A DNA stretch of 17,667 nt, taken from Deltaproteobacteria bacterium RBG_16_54_18 (GTDB taxonomy: Bacteria > Desulfobacterota > B13-G15 > RBG-16-54-18). Positions 6,046-13,664 of the stretch are shown piece after piece. Position 1 is the stretch's first letter, and every line of letters begins with the position of its first letter. The stretch is taken from assembly GCA_001797935.1 (NCBI GenBank), contig MGQT01000120.1, forward strand, positions 7,066-24,732, given 5' to 3'. A program made the translations under genes and the position numbers. The notes under the pieces were generated by a model. It ran no database searches. It saw only the letters and a program-made list of their open reading frames with translations, and was not told the DNA's origin.

Positions 6046-6879
6046 TTGTTTAAGATCGTGGAAAAAAGAGAAATGGCGGGCAACACCGTCTGTCACTTAA
6101 AGATCGATGCCCCTTTGATCGCCAAAAAGGCGCAACCTGGGCAGTTTGTGGTGCTCAGGGCCAATGAGACGGGTGAAAGGATACCCCTGACCATGGCCGG
6201 TAACGATCCTGCCAAGGGGACCATCGATATCATCTTCCAAGTCGTCGGCAAGAGCACGGCCCTCCTGCGCACCTTTAACAAGGGTGACGCTATCCTCGAT
6301 GTCATCGGCCCGCTGGGAAAGCCGACGCACGTAGAGAAGCTGGGTACCGTGATCTGCGTCGGCGGGGGCACCGGGATTGCTGTCTTGTACCCTATCACCA
6401 GGGCCTTTAAGGAAATCGGCAATCACGTGATCTCCATCGTCGGGGCACGAACCAAAGACCTCCTGATCATGGAAGCAGAAATGAAGGGGGTAAGCGATGA
6501 GTTCTTCGTCACCACCGATGACGGTTCATATGGGAGACACGGTTTCGTCACCGACGCCCTCAAGGACCTGCTCGATGCGAGAAAGGATGTCAAGCTGGTA
6601 ATCGGGATAGGCCCGATCCCCATGATGAAATTCGTCTGTAAGACCACCGAGGTCTACGGCATAAAGACCATGGTAAGCCTGAACACGATCATGGTGGATG
6701 CCACCGGCATGTGCGGGGCCTGCCGCGCCACCGTAGGGGGAAAGACGCAATTTTGCTGCGTTGACGGACCGGAATTCGACGGACACCAGGTCAACTTCGA
6801 CGAGCTGATGAAGCGCCAGGCTGCTTATCTCAAAGAAGAGCGGCAATCGTACGAACGCTTTCAGAAAGAACAACGCTAA
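6046..6879 (+). CDS. nfnA: NfnA-type small subunit: ferredoxin-NADP+ reductase-like, NfnAB / sulfide dehydrogenase beta
   Basis: 277 aa from TTG at 6046. I prefer this start to the in-frame ATG at 6007 because AAGGAGG (6032-6038) sits 7 nt upstream, homologues begin MFKIVEKRE, and the predicted promoter lies over the earlier ATG. Visible are the flavin-binding ERIPLTMAG (44-52), a nucleotide-binding CVGGGTGIAVLYP (104-116), and a C-terminal cluster motif DATGMCGACR (218-227) with CC at 237-238. In NfnA structures the [2Fe-2S] cluster has Asp plus three Cys ligands, which D218, C223, C226 and C237 or C238 could supply. With the large subunit encoded next it would couple ferredoxin and NADH to NADP+ reduction by flavin-based bifurcation. 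Sulfide dehydrogenase (SudB) is the older name for relatives. Confidence 0.88.
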   Translation: MFKIVEKREMAGNTVCHLKIDAPLIAKKAQPGQFVVLRANETGERIPLTMAGNDPAKGTIDIIFQVVGKSTALLRTFNKGDAILDVIGPLGKPTHVEKLGTVICVGGGTGIAVLYPITRAFKEIGNHVISIVGARTKDLLIMEAEMKGVSDEFFVTTDDGSYGRHGFVTDALKDLLDARKDVKLVIGIGPIPMMKFVCKTTEVYGIKTMVSLNTIMVDATGMCGACRATVGGKTQFCCVDGPEFDGHQVNFDELMKRQAAYLKEERQSYERFQKEQR

Positions 6880-6891
6880 AGAGAGGACAGG

Positions 6892-8313
6892 ATGGCCGAG
6901 AAAGAGAAAAAAGAAAAAATACCCAGGCAACCGATGCCTGAACAAGATCCGAAGGTGAGAAGTAGAAACTTCGAGGAGGTACCCTACGGCTACACACCGG
7001 AACTGGCACAAAAAGAGGCGAATCGCTGCCTGCAGTGCAAGAAACCCAAGTGCACGGAGGGGTGCCCGGTCGGCGTCAAGATCCCCGAATTCGTCAATCT
7101 GATTGCGGGAGGGGACTTCATCGGAGCCGCCAAAAAATTGAAAGAGGACAACAGCCTCCCAGCTGTCTGCGGCAGGGTATGCCCCCAGGAATCACAGTGC
7201 GAGTCTCTCTGCATCCTCGGGAAAAAGGATGAGCCCGTGGCCGTCGGCAGGCTCGAACGTTTTGCCGCCGACTACGAGAGAAAACAGGGGACCGTTGACC
7301 TCCCTCAGATTCCGCCTTCAACCGGGAAAAAAGTGGCGGTGGTGGGATCAGGCCCGGCAGGGCTCACCCTGGCCGGTGACCTGGTCAAACAAGGGCACCA
7401 GGTGACCATCTTTGAAGCCCTGCATAAGCCGGGAGGGGTGCTGGTGTACGGCATCCCGGAATTCAGGCTGCCCAAGGCCATCGTGGACGCCGAGGTGGAT
7501 TACCTGCAACGGCTGGGGGTGGAGATCAAATACAACTACGTCATCGGCAAGATCCTGACCGTCGATGAGCTCTTTGCCATGGGATATCATGCCGTCTTCC
7601 TCGGTGTCGGGGCCGGACTCCCCGTTTTTATGAATATCCCCGGCGAAAACCTCTGCGGCATCTATTCCGCCAATGAGTACCTTACCCGCTCCAATCTGAT
7701 GAAGGCCTATCTCTTCCCGCAATATGACACCCCTATCGCGGTGGGTAAACATGTCGCGGTGATCGGCGGCGGCAACGTGGCCATGGACTCGGCCCGCACC
7801 GCCCTGCGGCTCGGCGCGGAAACGGTCCATATCGTCTACCGCCGCTCCAAGACAGAGCTCCCGGCCAGGGCCGAAGAGGCACACCATGCCGAGCAGGAGG
7901 GAGTACAGTTTAAGTTCCTGACAAATCCCCTGCGCTATATCGGCAATAACGACGGCTGGGTAACCGGCATGGAGTGTATGGAGATGGAGCTGGGGGAACC
8001 GGATGAATCGGGTCGCAGGCGGCCGGTACCTAAAAAGGACTCGAACTTCATCCTGGATGTGGACCTCGTGGTCGTCTCGATCGGCACCGGCGCCAATCCC
8101 ATTATCACCGGCACCGTGCCTAATTTGGAATTGAACAAATGGGGGTATATCGTTGCCGACCCGGAGACAGGCAAGACCTCACGAGAGGGGGTCTATGCCG
8201 GCGGCGATATCGTGACCGGCTCTGCCACCGTGATCCTCGCCATGGGCGCAGGCAGGAACTCCTCCAAGGCCATGCATGAGTATCTGATGAACAAGTCCAA
8301 CACTGTCGCTTAG
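6892..8313 (+). CDS. nfnB: NfnB-type large subunit (GltD-like, NADPH-binding) of NfnAB / sulfide dehydrogenase alpha
   Basis: 473 aa, starting 12 bp after nfnA with GAGAGGA in the gap. The N-terminus carries Cys46, 49, 54, 58 and Cys93, 97, 103, 107, which supply ligands for two [4Fe-4S] clusters. Next come FAD Rossmann VVGSGPAG (150-157) with HKPGGVLVYGIPEFRLP (178-194), a second NADP(H) Rossmann VIGGGNVAMDSA (290-301) with VYRRSKTELPAR, and the closing AGGDIVTGSATVILAMGAG. The architecture matches the small subunit of glutamate synthase (GltD), and databases often label it GltA. Pairing with the FNR-like gene, and no glutamate synthase large subunit in view, argue for NfnB. Confidence 0.9.
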   Translation: MAEKEKKEKIPRQPMPEQDPKVRSRNFEEVPYGYTPELAQKEANRCLQCKKPKCTEGCPVGVKIPEFVNLIAGGDFIGAAKKLKEDNSLPAVCGRVCPQESQCESLCILGKKDEPVAVGRLERFAADYERKQGTVDLPQIPPSTGKKVAVVGSGPAGLTLAGDLVKQGHQVTIFEALHKPGGVLVYGIPEFRLPKAIVDAEVDYLQRLGVEIKYNYVIGKILTVDELFAMGYHAVFLGVGAGLPVFMNIPGENLCGIYSANEYLTRSNLMKAYLFPQYDTPIAVGKHVAVIGGGNVAMDSARTALRLGAETVHIVYRRSKTELPARAEEAHHAEQEGVQFKFLTNPLRYIGNNDGWVTGMECMEMELGEPDESGRRRPVPKKDSNFILDVDLVVVSIGTGANPIITGTVPNLELNKWGYIVADPETGKTSREGVYAGGDIVTGSATVILAMGAGRNSSKAMHEYLMNKSNTVA

Positions 8314-8424
8314 CGACATCTCCCGTTTTAAGGGACCCCGTTTACCACAAAAATCATATTGAGGTGCGGGGCCGCCATTCAAATTTTTATACATAGCAGT
8401 GCGGGACTTACTTAGATTTTATTG

Positions 8425-8545
8425 ACTGCGGGATCTGCCGCTATGCGGTATCCCATCTATAAGAATATCAGAAATTGGGAGGGGACCGCAAAGCGGGAGG
8501 ATTGCAGTGTTAAATCGAAGCCCCGCTGTTATAGCGGGGCTTTTT
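8425..8545 (+). ncRNA. Possible structured RNA (small RNA or 3' UTR element) ending in a terminator
   Basis: In the 302-bp gap after nfnB the + strand can fold as follows. A closing helix ACTGC/GCAGT (8425-8429 with 8504-8508) encloses a two-part hairpin, GGGAT/ATCCC (8430-8434 with 8450-8454) and CCGC/GCGG (8438-8441 with 8445-8448). It also encloses a small CCGC-AAA-GCGG hairpin (8486-8496). An intrinsic terminator follows. Several GGA-type triplets (8478-8485 and 8496-8501) lie between the helices, as in CsrA-binding RNAs. No known RNA family is recognised and no clear promoter is seen. Confidence 0.3.
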
Positions 8546-8549
8546 ATTT
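8519..8549 (+). terminator. Intrinsic terminator downstream of nfnB
   Basis: A perfect 9-bp stem AGCCCCGCT/AGCGGGGCT (8519-8527 with 8533-8541) with a 5-nt loop GTTAT is followed by TTTTATTT. It lies about 205 bp past the nfnB stop and may also end the structured segment just before it. On the opposite strand the tail is a poorer T-tract, so use by the convergent gene at 8616-9953 is less certain. Confidence 0.85.
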
Positions 8550-8615
8550 CACAAAAAATCTCTTTCTGCTAAATAAGCCTTTTCTTTTTCTGTCCCTTCA
8601 CTCAATTTTCGCAGA

Positions 8616-9953
8616 TCAAACCTTCGCAGCTGCCGCATTCCTTTCCATGATGACTTTTTCTATATTGTATGTACCCATGAAAGGCGCATACAGATATCCC
8701 TGCAGGGCGGCGCGTGCGAGCTGGCCATCCTCCAACCCGTAGGTGAGCCATTCGTCTGCATGATCAGGATCATCCTGGGGGTATCCGGAACCAATATGAG
8801 CCAGCCAGTTGCGGTTATATTTTTCATGCATGCCGATGTGCGGCGCCATAACAAAAGGCAAGCCCAAGGCGCTATAAAATGAGAGTTCGCTCGGTTTGCT
8901 CCATAATATGTCCGTCGTTCGTAGTGCCCGGTTCATGGCCGCAAAGTATTCATCGTATGTGTCTGCGTAAATAATCGTCATGTTCTTGCCCTGTTGATTG
9001 CCCAGGCCTATCCGTTCCGTTTCACGCACCAGCAGTTCTTTGATATCCGCATTCTTACCGACCGCAAAATTGATTCTAATACGATCTTCTCTCAGGCAGC
9101 GCTCAAACGCCTTGATCATGCGCAGGGCAATATCGGTCAGGGCGCCTGCCCCGCCGATGGCATAGGTAATAGTGAGGGGATGCGTGGCGTGCTGCTTTAA
9201 ATCGATAAACTTCGATGGCGGCGCTGGGTCGTTGAAAAAAAACTTTTCGCGGATAACGCCCCGGTAGTTTTTAAAAAAAATGCCGTTCGGATCGAGGTTC
9301 ACCAACCGGGCCACCAGATCGTGGTGAAGTGTCGAACACCCTTCGCCTATGTTTTCTTTGGGTAACGGGAAGCCGGTCTCGATGATCCGGTGTTGCGGGA
9401 CGCCGTACTCTCGTAACCTGAGCGTTGCATGACGGCACGGCGAAAGATAGGTGATAAGGCTCTGCCGCGGATCGCGCGGCACCCACACGCGGTGGATATC
9501 CGTATCCGTCACGACACAGTATACCTCCCGGCTATGGTAGTGGAAGACCAGCGCCGGGATGAAGTGGGTGGTGATTACCGGCAACGGCGAGTTGCCGATG
9601 TGTTTCACCAGGCTTTTTCCGAACCCTTTTTTCTTGATGAGCTTCCTGAGTTTCCGGACGCTATAGGTAGGGCGGGAGAGGTCGCGTAACGGAAAAAGGG
9701 GGGATATGTGTTGGAGTTTATCGTATATATCGAATGTTACGTTGCCCACGATCGGCGTTTCTTTAAAACGGGACACCGCTTCGTAGAATATGCGGGCGCG
9801 CTCCCACAGGACCTTATCGGACTCCGGCACAATGGGATCGTTATTGGCACTAATAATGCGGTCCGCTACGAGGTCTTTCAGGGCATAGGCCGCCCGTTGA
9901 TGTCCGTATCCCATGTTCACCGAGATGATATGTGCCCTGGCCCTGGATTCCAT
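8616..9953 (-). CDS. Putative GT-B fold glycosyltransferase (MurG/UgtP-like)
   Basis: 445 aa from the ATG at 9953. I chose this over the TTG at 10004 because GAGG lies 8 nt upstream and the predicted promoter overlaps the TTG. The N-terminal ISVNMGYGHQRAAYAL (10-25) matches the GxGHxxAA motif of the diacylglycerol glycosyltransferase and MurG group. Near the C-terminus WSKPSELSFYSALGLPFVMAP with IGMHEKYNRNWL matches their nucleotide-sugar-binding region. A UDP-sugar donor and a membrane-lipid acceptor would be typical, but the middle of the protein is divergent and I cannot name the substrate. The protein appears soluble or peripheral, with no obvious transmembrane segment. Alternatives are a non-catalytic or uncharacterised relative. 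Confidence 0.65.
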   Translation of the reverse strand: MESRARAHIISVNMGYGHQRAAYALKDLVADRIISANNDPIVPESDKVLWERARIFYEAVSRFKETPIVGNVTFDIYDKLQHISPLFPLRDLSRPTYSVRKLRKLIKKKGFGKSLVKHIGNSPLPVITTHFIPALVFHYHSREVYCVVTDTDIHRVWVPRDPRQSLITYLSPCRHATLRLREYGVPQHRIIETGFPLPKENIGEGCSTLHHDLVARLVNLDPNGIFFKNYRGVIREKFFFNDPAPPSKFIDLKQHATHPLTITYAIGGAGALTDIALRMIKAFERCLREDRIRINFAVGKNADIKELLVRETERIGLGNQQGKNMTIIYADTYDEYFAAMNRALRTTDILWSKPSELSFYSALGLPFVMAPHIGMHEKYNRNWLAHIGSGYPQDDPDHADEWLTYGLEDGQLARAALQGYLYAPFMGTYNIEKVIMERNAAAAKV

Positions 9954-9985
9954 GCAGCAAACCTCATGCGAAAATGTCAGACCGT

Positions 9986-10014
9986 ATGATAGTGCTAAAA
10001 CCAAGACGTGTCAA
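9986..10014 (-). promoter_or_regulatory. Predicted sigma-70 promoter of the glycosyltransferase-like gene
   Basis: On the minus strand a perfect TTGACA (10014-10009) and TATCAT (9991-9986, 5 of 6) are separated by 17 bp. Transcription would start near 9979, about 26 nt before the ATG at 9953. The leader contains the GAGG ribosome binding site. Confidence 0.7.
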
Positions 10015-10141
10015 AAGATTTTTCATATAACAGGAGGTAAAGCCATAGTTGCCAGTTTCGGGGAGGTGGAGGTGGACGGGAATTAAGCAGGGAAAAGGGG
10101 TCAGGGCAAAAAAAGTATGTCGTTGACGAGCCTGACTACTG

Positions 10142-10900
10142 TTACCCCTCCCAGCACCCCCTTTTTTCGCCCTGAGGGTAGTAATCCAGGGAAAAACCGT
10201 TTTTTTTGTTATATCTGAGATAAGAAAAATCCTTGATCCAGTTCCCCACATTGAAGTAATACCTTTTCCTTCCCCGCACCTTCACCATGATCGCCTCGGG
10301 GAGATGGGTATGGGCGAGGATCACGGCATCGAACCCTTCTTTTTTTATCTTCTCTTCGGCAAACCGCCTTAGCCGCGCAATGACCTCGGGTGATCGCCCC
10401 ATGTTCCGCCCCCTGCTTCGCGCGCTCCAGCGCCGGGCAATGGCCATGACGATCTTGGGGCCGAGCCATGATATCAGTTGATAGGTGACCTTGTTCCTCA
10501 AGAGCCCTGTCAAAATCCAATGACCCACGGTCGGAGAAACCCTATCGCCATGGGCGAGGTAGACCTGCTTCCCATCCAAATCGATCTCCGCATGATGGTC
10601 GTAGACCTCAATCTTCAGTTTCTCCGTAACATAAGGGCCCAGGCAGAAGTCGTGGTTTCCCTCCAGATAGATTACCTTGACGCCAACTGCCCTAAGCTCC
10701 TCGAAGAGCTCTAAAAGGTCGCCGTATTCCTTTTTCAAACGCCTCAGGCTGCGAAAGCCGAACCAAAAGTCAAAGAAATCCCCCATGATGACCAGGGTGT
10801 GGAGTATGTGCAGGTTTTTTTTTACGAACCGGTAGAAGTGTTCACGACGCCCACCGTCTCCAGCGGCAAAGTGGGCGTCGCCGACGAAGAGCCAATCCAT
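10142..10900 (-). CDS. lpxH: UDP-2,3-diacylglucosamine diphosphatase-like metallophosphoesterase (LpxH family)
   Basis: 252 aa, close to the usual LpxH length. The calcineurin-like metal-binding motifs appear in order: GDAH (7-10), GDFFDFW (40-46), GNHDFC (81-86), HGD (117-119) and AHTH (196-199). LpxH hydrolyses UDP-2,3-diacylglucosamine to lipid X at the inner membrane in lipid A synthesis, so it marks a Gram-negative envelope. The start ATG overlaps the ugd stop as TAATG, with GGGGAGG just upstream, so translation is probably coupled. A pyrophosphohydrolase for another nucleotide-lipid is the alternative. Confidence 0.85.
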   Translation of the reverse strand: MDWLFVGDAHFAAGDGGRREHFYRFVKKNLHILHTLVIMGDFFDFWFGFRSLRRLKKEYGDLLELFEELRAVGVKVIYLEGNHDFCLGPYVTEKLKIEVYDHHAEIDLDGKQVYLAHGDRVSPTVGHWILTGLLRNKVTYQLISWLGPKIVMAIARRWSARSRGRNMGRSPEVIARLRRFAEEKIKKEGFDAVILAHTHLPEAIMVKVRGRKRYYFNVGNWIKDFSYLRYNKKNGFSLDYYPQGEKRGCWEG

Positions 10901-12198
10901 TACCTCCCCACCCCGCAGTACCGAAATCCCAGCCCATGCATATGGAGAGGTTCATAGACATTGCGCAGATCGATAAAGACCGGTTCCTTGAGCAACCCCT
11001 TGATCCGTTCGAGGTCGAGCAAACGGAACTGATTCCACTCGGTGAGCAATACAATGGCATGGCTTCCCTCCGCCACCTCGTAAGGACCCTTGCAAAAGGT
11101 CACATCCTGGAAGATCTTCTTTGCTGCCTCCATGGCCTCAGGGTCATACGCCTTGATCCGTGCCCCCCGCGCCTGTAGCCCCTGGATAATGGGAATGGCG
11201 GAGGCCTCACGCATATCGTCCGTATTGGGTTTGAAGGCCAGGCCCAGGACACCGATGGTCTTGCCGCGAAGATCCCCCGTCATCTCCTCAATCTTCTCGA
11301 GCATCCTTTCCTTCTGCCGTTCATTCACCCTTATAGTGGCCTGGACGATCTCCATCGCGCAGTCGTGTTCCTTCCCGACATGAACCAGCGCCTTGGTATC
11401 CTTGGGGAAACACGACCCACCGAAGCCAGGCCCGGGGTGCAAAAACTTTTTTCCGATCCTGCCGTCCAATCCCATGGCCCTGGCCACATCATGGACATCT
11501 GCCCCCACGCGTTCACAGAGAATGGCTATCTCATTGATAAAGGATATCTTCGTGGCTAAAAAAGCGTTGGAGGCATGTTTGATCAGCTCTGACGCCTCAA
11601 TCGATGTAATGACAAAGGGGGCCTCATTGAGATAGAAGGCGTTGTAGATCTCCTTCATCGCTTGGATGGCCCGCTCGCTCTCCGCCCCAATGACAATCCG
11701 GTCAGGTCTAAAAAAGTCTTCCACCGCTGCCCCTTCGCGCAAGAATTCGGGGTTGGAGACCAGATCAAAGGCAAACTTTTCCTCCAGGGCACCTTCCATG
11801 ACTCCCTTGATCCATTTGCCTGTTCCTACGGGCACGGTACTCTTGATGACGATGATCTTATAGTCTGTCATATACGCCGCGATCTGACGGGCAACTGCCT
11901 CGACGTGCGAAAGATCTGATGAACCGTCTACCTTGGCAGGGGTTCCCACAGCGATAAAGATCACCGAACTGGCCTTAATCCCCTGCTTCGTATCGGTGCT
12001 GAAGGAGAGCCGTCCTTCCTTCATGTTTTTTTCGAGCACCTCGTCAAGACCGGGCTCATAAAAGGGGCATTCCCCTTTTCGCAACAGCGCAATCTTGGCG
12101 GCATCATTATCAACACAGATAACCTCCATACCGAACTCAGCCAAGCAGGCGCCTGTCACAAGCCCCACGTAACCGCTGCCGATCATGCATATCTTCAT
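10900..12198 (-). CDS. ugd: UDP-glucose 6-dehydrogenase
   Basis: 432 aa, standard for the family, which oxidises UDP-glucose to UDP-glucuronate with two NAD+. The motifs are the NAD-binding GSGYVG (7-12), STVPVGT (120-126), SNPEFLREG (148-156) and GFGGSCFPKD (258-267) with catalytic C263. A C-terminal domain opens near GVLGLAFKPNTDDMREA. It overlaps rfbD upstream and lpxH downstream by TAATG junctions. UDP-glucuronate feeds capsule, lipopolysaccharide or exopolysaccharide synthesis. A closely related nucleotide-sugar dehydrogenase specificity cannot be excluded. Confidence 0.95.
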   Translation of the reverse strand: MKICMIGSGYVGLVTGACLAEFGMEVICVDNDAAKIALLRKGECPFYEPGLDEVLEKNMKEGRLSFSTDTKQGIKASSVIFIAVGTPAKVDGSSDLSHVEAVARQIAAYMTDYKIIVIKSTVPVGTGKWIKGVMEGALEEKFAFDLVSNPEFLREGAAVEDFFRPDRIVIGAESERAIQAMKEIYNAFYLNEAPFVITSIEASELIKHASNAFLATKISFINEIAILCERVGADVHDVARAMGLDGRIGKKFLHPGPGFGGSCFPKDTKALVHVGKEHDCAMEIVQATIRVNERQKERMLEKIEEMTGDLRGKTIGVLGLAFKPNTDDMREASAIPIIQGLQARGARIKAYDPEAMEAAKKIFQDVTFCKGPYEVAEGSHAIVLLTEWNQFRLLDLERIKGLLKEPVFIDLRNVYEPLHMHGLGFRYCGVGR

Positions 12199-13046
12199 TA
12201 CGCTCTCCGGGAATAAAAATAATCTCGTAAGGCATCTTGCCAGGGTCTCATCACGATGCCTGCTTTCTGTTGTAGCCGCTCTCGATCAAAAACGGAATAG
12301 AGCGGTCGTTTAGCGGGACGGTTAAGCTCTGAAGTGGCAATCGGGATGATCTTTGCCCTGGAGAGTCTTGCTAAGCGGATGATCTCCAGAGCGAATTCAT
12401 ACCATGAGCATGCCCCCTCGTTACTCACGTGGAACGTACCGGTAAGATTTTTTCGCGCGAGGGCAGCAATAGTCTTGCTCAGGTCGGCCGTGTAGGTGGG
12501 GGAGCCATGCTGGTCGTACACAACCTCGATGGTATCTCGTTCTGCAGCTAATGTGAGGATAGTCTCCACAAAATTACGACCGTGTCTGCCATAGAGCCAC
12601 TGTGTACGGACGATGAGAAAATCATCCAGCAATTCTTCTATATAACGCTCTCCCATCAGCTTGCTCTCCCCGTAGATATTCAGGGGGTTGGGAGGGTCAT
12701 CCTCTCGGTACGGGCTGCCCTTTGCTCCATCGAATATATAATCGGTGCTGATGGAAACCATTTTAGCGCCTATATCCCGGCACCCCTTCGCGATATTTTT
12801 GACTCCTTCTCCGTTAATGACAAAGGCCTTGTGCATCTTTTTTTCACAACCGTCGACATCGGTGTACCCCGTGGCATTAATCACCACCTTCGGGGAAATC
12901 TTCTTGATGAACGCACGCGTTGCTCCTTGTCGGGTGATATCAACCTCTTCCTTATCAACCCCGATTACTTCATACCCTTTTCCCAATACCTTCAGGAGAT
13001 CATAACCCAACATCCCCTGTGCACCGATGAGCAAGACCTTCTTCAT
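12198..13046 (-). CDS. rfbD: dTDP-4-dehydrorhamnose reductase
   Basis: 282 aa, typical RfbD/RmlD length. An extended short-chain dehydrogenase fold is visible with GAQGMLG (8-14), INATGYTDVDGCE (56-68), STDYIFDG (100-107), catalytic YGESK (125-129) and FHVSNEGACSWYEFA. It makes dTDP-L-rhamnose by the last step of the pathway. The other rml genes are not in this window. GAGGAG lies 5 nt upstream of the ATG. It is first in a three-gene operon (rfbD-ugd-lpxH) joined by single-base TAATG overlaps. Confidence 0.93.
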   Translation of the reverse strand: MKKVLLIGAQGMLGYDLLKVLGKGYEVIGVDKEEVDITRQGATRAFIKKISPKVVINATGYTDVDGCEKKMHKAFVINGEGVKNIAKGCRDIGAKMVSISTDYIFDGAKGSPYREDDPPNPLNIYGESKLMGERYIEELLDDFLIVRTQWLYGRHGRNFVETILTLAAERDTIEVVYDQHGSPTYTADLSKTIAALARKNLTGTFHVSNEGACSWYEFALEIIRLARLSRAKIIPIATSELNRPAKRPLYSVFDRERLQQKAGIVMRPWQDALRDYFYSRRA

Positions 13047-13067
13047 ATACTCCTCATACCAGAACGG

Positions 13068-13096
13068 ATGATAAACAAAACCGTCTCAAAAAGCAA
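13068..13096 (-). promoter_or_regulatory. Predicted promoter of the rfbD-ugd-lpxH operon
   Basis: On the minus strand a weak -35, TTGCTT (13096-13091), is 17 bp from TATCAT (13073-13068, 5 of 6). The start would be near 13061, shortly before the rfbD ATG at 13046. It lies between rfbD and the 3' end of the insertion-sequence remnant. The same TATCAT -10 occurs in the promoter at 9986-10014. Confidence 0.4.
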
Positions 13097-13113
13097 TCCC
13101 CTGTACTCGTTCA

Positions 13114-13548
13114 CTATCTATGAGACAAATAGGCAGGTGGGGGGTAGTGAGCATTGACAATGCCATTGTCCTTAAGAAACCGTAAGGGCGTCTTATACCC
13201 CAGGGCTCGATGGAGCCTCACACAGTTGTAGATATGTTCCCATGGTCTCAGTTCCTGATTCAATTCTGGGACGGTACAGGAGCACTCAGAGACCTCGTAA
13301 AATTCTTCGGTATGGGTTCGATGTGCCCTTTCCACCGACCCATTGAGCTTGGGGCTCTTCGGAGGCAGGACAAATAAGCGAATTCCCTTCCTCTGACACT
13401 CCTGATAAAACTCCGTCCCCCCATCCACTGGCTAAACCGAAGCCGAAGGTGGCCCGTTGGTCAGTGGCCCGTTGGTCAGTGGCCCTTTGGCCAGTGACCC
13501 TTTGGTCAGAGCCACCTCCGGTTGTATTGCCTTCATTTCAAAGGCATC
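13114..13548 (-). pseudogene. IS481-type transposase remnant, split by a 93-bp insertion
   Basis: The downstream piece (13428-13114) encodes VDGGTEFYQEC, LFVLPPKSPKLNGSVERAH, RTHTEEFYEV and VRLHRALGYKTPLRF. This is the second Asp and the Glu region of a DDE integrase core, ending at TAG 13116-13114. In the same frame, 31 codons upstream, lies DAFEMKAIQ (13548-13522). Intact IS481-type transposases read KAIQ directly into VDGG(S/T)EF, so the 93 bp at 13429-13521, which include an in-frame TAG (13434-13432), look like an insertion. The N-terminal two thirds, including the first catalytic Asp, is not recognisable. Homology upstream of about 13548 is uncertain. Confidence 0.75.
13429..13521. repeat. 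93-bp insertion with four 15-bp tandem repeats and flanking inverted repeats
   Basis: Four direct units lie at 13449-13463, 13464-13478, 13479-13493 and 13494-13508. The first two are identical (GTGGCCCGTTGGTCA) and the others differ at a few bases. An imperfect inverted pair brackets them: CCGAAGGTGGC (13443-13453) and GCCACCTCCGG (13511-13521), complementary at 10 of 11 positions. The unit length is a multiple of three and on the minus strand encodes a pentapeptide repeat (LTNGP-like). It interrupts the transposase between KAIQ and VDGG. Confidence 0.85.
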
Positions 13549-13603
13549 CGCCGCTGGAAGGTTATCCCCGATACCGTTATCCCCTCCACGACTCGTCAGC
13601 GCC

Positions 13604-13632
13604 TTGACTGCCATAGGCCATACGGTTATAGT
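13604..13632 (+). promoter_or_regulatory. Predicted sigma-70 promoter of the methyltransferase gene
   Basis: TTGACT (13604-13609, 5 of 6) and TATAGT (13627-13632, 5 of 6) are 17 bp apart, with a start near 13639 and a 26-nt leader containing GGAG before the ATG at 13665. It probably drives the methyltransferase and the overlapping cyclo-ligase-like gene. Confidence 0.65.
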
Positions 13633-13664
13633 ACAGGCGATATTAAAAAAAGACGGAGTTGGTA

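Noticed and set aside
8422..8742. A 106-aa plus-strand open frame after nfnB.
   Set aside because: It reads through the structured segment and the terminator stem and overlaps the glycosyltransferase-like gene. No motif or ribosome binding site supports it.
10081..10141. A long-range GTCAGG/CCTGAC pair after lpxH, considered as a minus-strand terminator.
   Set aside because: The stem is about six base pairs over a loop of more than 20 nt and the T-run lies inside the loop rather than after the stem.
3669..13088. A 13-bp identical string (CAAAACCGTCTCA) at 3669-3681 and 13076-13088, considered as insertion-sequence ends.
   Set aside because: One or two 13-mer matches are expected by chance in a window of this size, and the flanks do not extend the match or form terminal inverted repeats.
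13443..13521. The tandem 15-bp repeats considered as a CRISPR array.
   Set aside because: The units are contiguous with no spacers and are too short for CRISPR repeats.
13432..13614. A 60-aa minus-strand open frame considered as an independent small gene.
   Set aside because: It is in frame with the transposase remnant, contains the KAIQ motif and the repeat insert, and its start overlaps the methyltransferase promoter, so it is better read as part of the pseudogene.
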